A stretch of 43,397 bases of DNA from FEN-1191 sp964528845 (GTDB taxonomy: Bacteria > Pseudomonadota > Gammaproteobacteria > Steroidobacterales > Steroidobacteraceae), in the NCBI GenBank assembly GCA_964528845.1, contig CAZGVE010000027.1, positions 1 to 43,397 on the forward strand, written 5' to 3'. The notes beneath the pieces are model-generated. The model was given only the letters and a program-made list of their open reading frames with translations. It was not told the origin of the DNA and searched no databases. The position numbers and the translations under genes are program-made. Of the stretch, positions 42,124 through 43,397 are shown one piece after another. The number at the start of each line of letters is the position of its first letter. The stretch's first letter is position 1.

Positions 42124-42129
42124 TAAGAT
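42124..42129 (+). promoter_or_regulatory. Candidate -10 box (TAAGAT) for a leaderless purE transcript
   Basis: TAAGAT ends six bases before the purE ATG and starts two bases after the darP stop. No ribosome-binding site is present. Cotranscription with darP is an alternative. Confidence 0.4.
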
Positions 42130-42135
42130 AGCCCC

Positions 42136-42630
42136 ATGAACGCCCTGGTCGGCATCATCATGGGTTCGGCGTCGGACTGGGAGACCATGAGCGCGGCCGC
42201 CGAGACGCTCGAGAAGCTCAAGGTCGCGCACGAGACGCGCGTGGTCTCGGCGCACCGCACGCCGGACCTGCTGTTCGAGTACGCCGCCGGCGCGGCCGCG
42301 CGCGGCCTCGAGGTGCTGATCGCCGGCGCCGGGGGCGCCGCTCACCTGCCGGGGATGACGGCTTCCAAGACGACGCTGCCGGTGCTCGGTGTGCCGGTGC
42401 AGTCGCGCGCCCTCAACGGCCTGGACTCGCTGCTCTCGATCGTGCAGATGCCGGCCGGCGTCCCGGTGGCGACCTTTGCGATCGGAGCGGCCGGCGCAAC
42501 CAACGCCGCGCTGTTCGCCGCCTCGATCCTGGCCGCGCGCCACCCCGCGATCGCGCTGGCGCTGCAACAGCAGCGCGCGGCGCAGACCGCAGCGGTGCTG
42601 GCCCGCCCCGATCCGCGTGTGCCGGGCTGA
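42136..42630 (+). CDS. purE: N5-carboxyaminoimidazole ribonucleotide mutase
   Basis: Moves the carboxyl group of N5-CAIR to give CAIR. The 164 residues have the class I signature GIIMGSASDWETM, VVSAHRTPDLLFEYA, IAGAGGAAHLPGM, PVQSRALNGLDSLLSIVQMP and FAIGAAGATNAALFAASIL. The next gene is purK, its usual partner, after a 45-base gap. Confidence 0.97.
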   Translation: MNALVGIIMGSASDWETMSAAAETLEKLKVAHETRVVSAHRTPDLLFEYAAGAAARGLEVLIAGAGGAAHLPGMTASKTTLPVLGVPVQSRALNGLDSLLSIVQMPAGVPVATFAIGAAGATNAALFAASILAARHPAIALALQQQRAAQTAAVLARPDPRVPG

Positions 42631-42675
42631 GGCGCCGCTGCGGTGCGCAGCGCCCGCTGCGATCAGGGCGCAGCG

Positions 42676-43397
42676 ATGAGAATCGGGATCGTCGGTGCCG
42701 GCCAGCTCGGACAGATGCTCGCGCTGGCCGGCATCCCCTTAGGCATCGAATTCCTGTTTCTCGATCGCAGCGCCGACACGCCGGCGGGCCGCATCGCGCC
42801 GGTGCTGACCGGCGAGTTCGGCGATGCTGCGCTGCTCGCACAGCTGGTCGGGCGCTGCGACGTGCTGAGCTTCGACTGGGAGAACATCTCGGTGCCGGCG
42901 CTGCGGGCCGCTGCGCGGACGGCAGCGCGGACGGCCGGGCGCTCGGCGCGGTTCCGGATCTCCCCGCCCCTGTCCGCGCTGGCGGCCTCGCAGGACCGCT
43001 GGAGCGAGAAACGCACGTTCATGCGCCTGGGTCTCGCGACGACGCGCTGCGCGCCGGTGGACTCGCGAGCGGCCCTGGCCCGAGCGGTGCGCCGGATCGG
43101 ACTGCCCGGCATGCTCAAGACGCGGCGCCTCGGCTATGACGGCAAGGGCCAGCGCCTGCTGCGCTCGCCCGATGATCTGGAGCAGGCGTGGTTGCAGCTC
43201 GGCAGCGTCCCACTGCTCTACGAGGAATTCGTGCCGTTCGACTATGAAGTGTCGATCATCGGTGCGCGTGCGCGCGACGGATCGATCGTGCTGTACCCGC
43301 TGAACCGGAATTACCATGCCGACGGCATCCTGCGCCTCACGCTGAGCCCGTGGCGCGCGCCGGCCCTCGCGCGCGCCGCCGGCGCGGCGCTGTGTCG
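42676..43397 (+). CDS. purK: 5-(carboxyamino)imidazole ribonucleotide synthase (partial)
   Basis: ATP-grasp enzyme that makes N5-CAIR from AIR, bicarbonate and ATP for PurE. The frame is open from ATG 42676 to the window end, giving about 240 residues. The start MRIGIVGAGQLGQMLALAG is characteristic, followed by FDWENISVPALRA, SQDRWSEKRTFM, LKTRRLGYDGKGQRLL and YEEFVPFDYEVSIIGAR. A 12-bp in-frame duplication inserts a second ARTA at about residues 84-87. About the last third is outside the window. Confidence 0.94.
   Translation, partial: MRIGIVGAGQLGQMLALAGIPLGIEFLFLDRSADTPAGRIAPVLTGEFGDAALLAQLVGRCDVLSFDWENISVPALRAAARTAARTAGRSARFRISPPLSALAASQDRWSEKRTFMRLGLATTRCAPVDSRAALARAVRRIGLPGMLKTRRLGYDGKGQRLLRSPDDLEQAWLQLGSVPLLYEEFVPFDYEVSIIGARARDGSIVLYPLNRNYHADGILRLTLSPWRAPALARAAGAALC
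42913..42936. repeat. 12-bp in-frame tandem duplication inside purK
   Basis: Copies 42913-42924 and 42925-42936 match in 11 of 12 bases and fall on codon boundaries, giving ARTA-ARTA in a variable surface loop between two conserved segments. Confidence 0.85.

Noticed and set aside
40372..42567. A longer 731-residue version of PmbA
   Set aside because: The extension is antisense to purE and darP. The family N-terminus begins near 41748.

Overview
This 43.4-kb window is a gene-dense, very GC-rich stretch of a gammaproteobacterial chromosome. The backbone order zapA / 6S RNA / 5-formyl-THF cyclo-ligase facing ygfB-pepP-ubiH-ubiI, followed by gcvT-gcvH-gcvP, is the arrangement known from Escherichia coli, here with ispG-phhB inserted between ubiI and gcvT. 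A split glycine decarboxylase (gcvPA/gcvPB), a Coq7-type ubiquinone hydroxylase, a Vfr/Clp-like CRP and a class I SAICAR synthetase point to a lineage near Xanthomonadales, Nevskiales or Steroidobacterales. That placement is inference. I see no insertion sequence, phage, plasmid or CRISPR material. Almost everything is housekeeping or core metabolism.

Layout. 1-90: C-terminal end of a protein with a sorting-signal-like tail, facing an OmpA-family protein (114-1229). 1314-7105, minus strand: rlmI-like, lgt, thyA, SET-domain methyltransferase, kup and folA, mostly with 4-base start/stop overlaps. 7166-11112, plus strand: a DUF255 thioredoxin-domain protein, an eRF1-like small protein and a glycosyltransferase. 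11093-14582, minus strand: a lipid-tailoring operon of fatty acid desaturase, cyclopropane synthase-type methyltransferase and FAD reductase. 14805-15134: small zinc-ribbon membrane protein. 15156-26004, minus strand: gcvT, gcvH, gcvPA, gcvPB, dgkA, a PfkB kinase, a tandem HtrA-like protease, sua5 and an ornithine/lysine-type decarboxylase, packed as one probable operon. 26127-27757: ispG-phhB. 27773-32101, minus strand: ygfB, pepP, ubiH, ubiI.

32215-34205, plus strand: a ZapB-like coiled-coil protein, zapA, 6S RNA, the cyclo-ligase and an EVE-domain protein. 34208-34445: a compact unit with a perfect CRP palindrome, a promoter, a 16-codon lysine-rich micro-gene and two hairpins. Then come rpiA, tRNA-Gln(CTG), rplM-rpsI, coq7, crp, djlA-rpe, purC, pmbA, a darP/yjgA relative, purE and the start of purK.

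The most interesting points are: (1) the CRP-site/micro-ORF locus, in a window that also encodes a CRP whose DNA-contact residues fit that site; (2) repeated -10-like hexamers lying 6-7 bases before the start codon with no Shine-Dalgarno, suggesting leaderless mRNAs for lgt, ispG, ygfB, the ZapB-like gene, coq7 and purE; (3) six short tandem duplications, several of which duplicate a stop or start codon; (4) the three-gene lipid operon; and (5) a tandem protease whose second domain has lost its catalytic triad.
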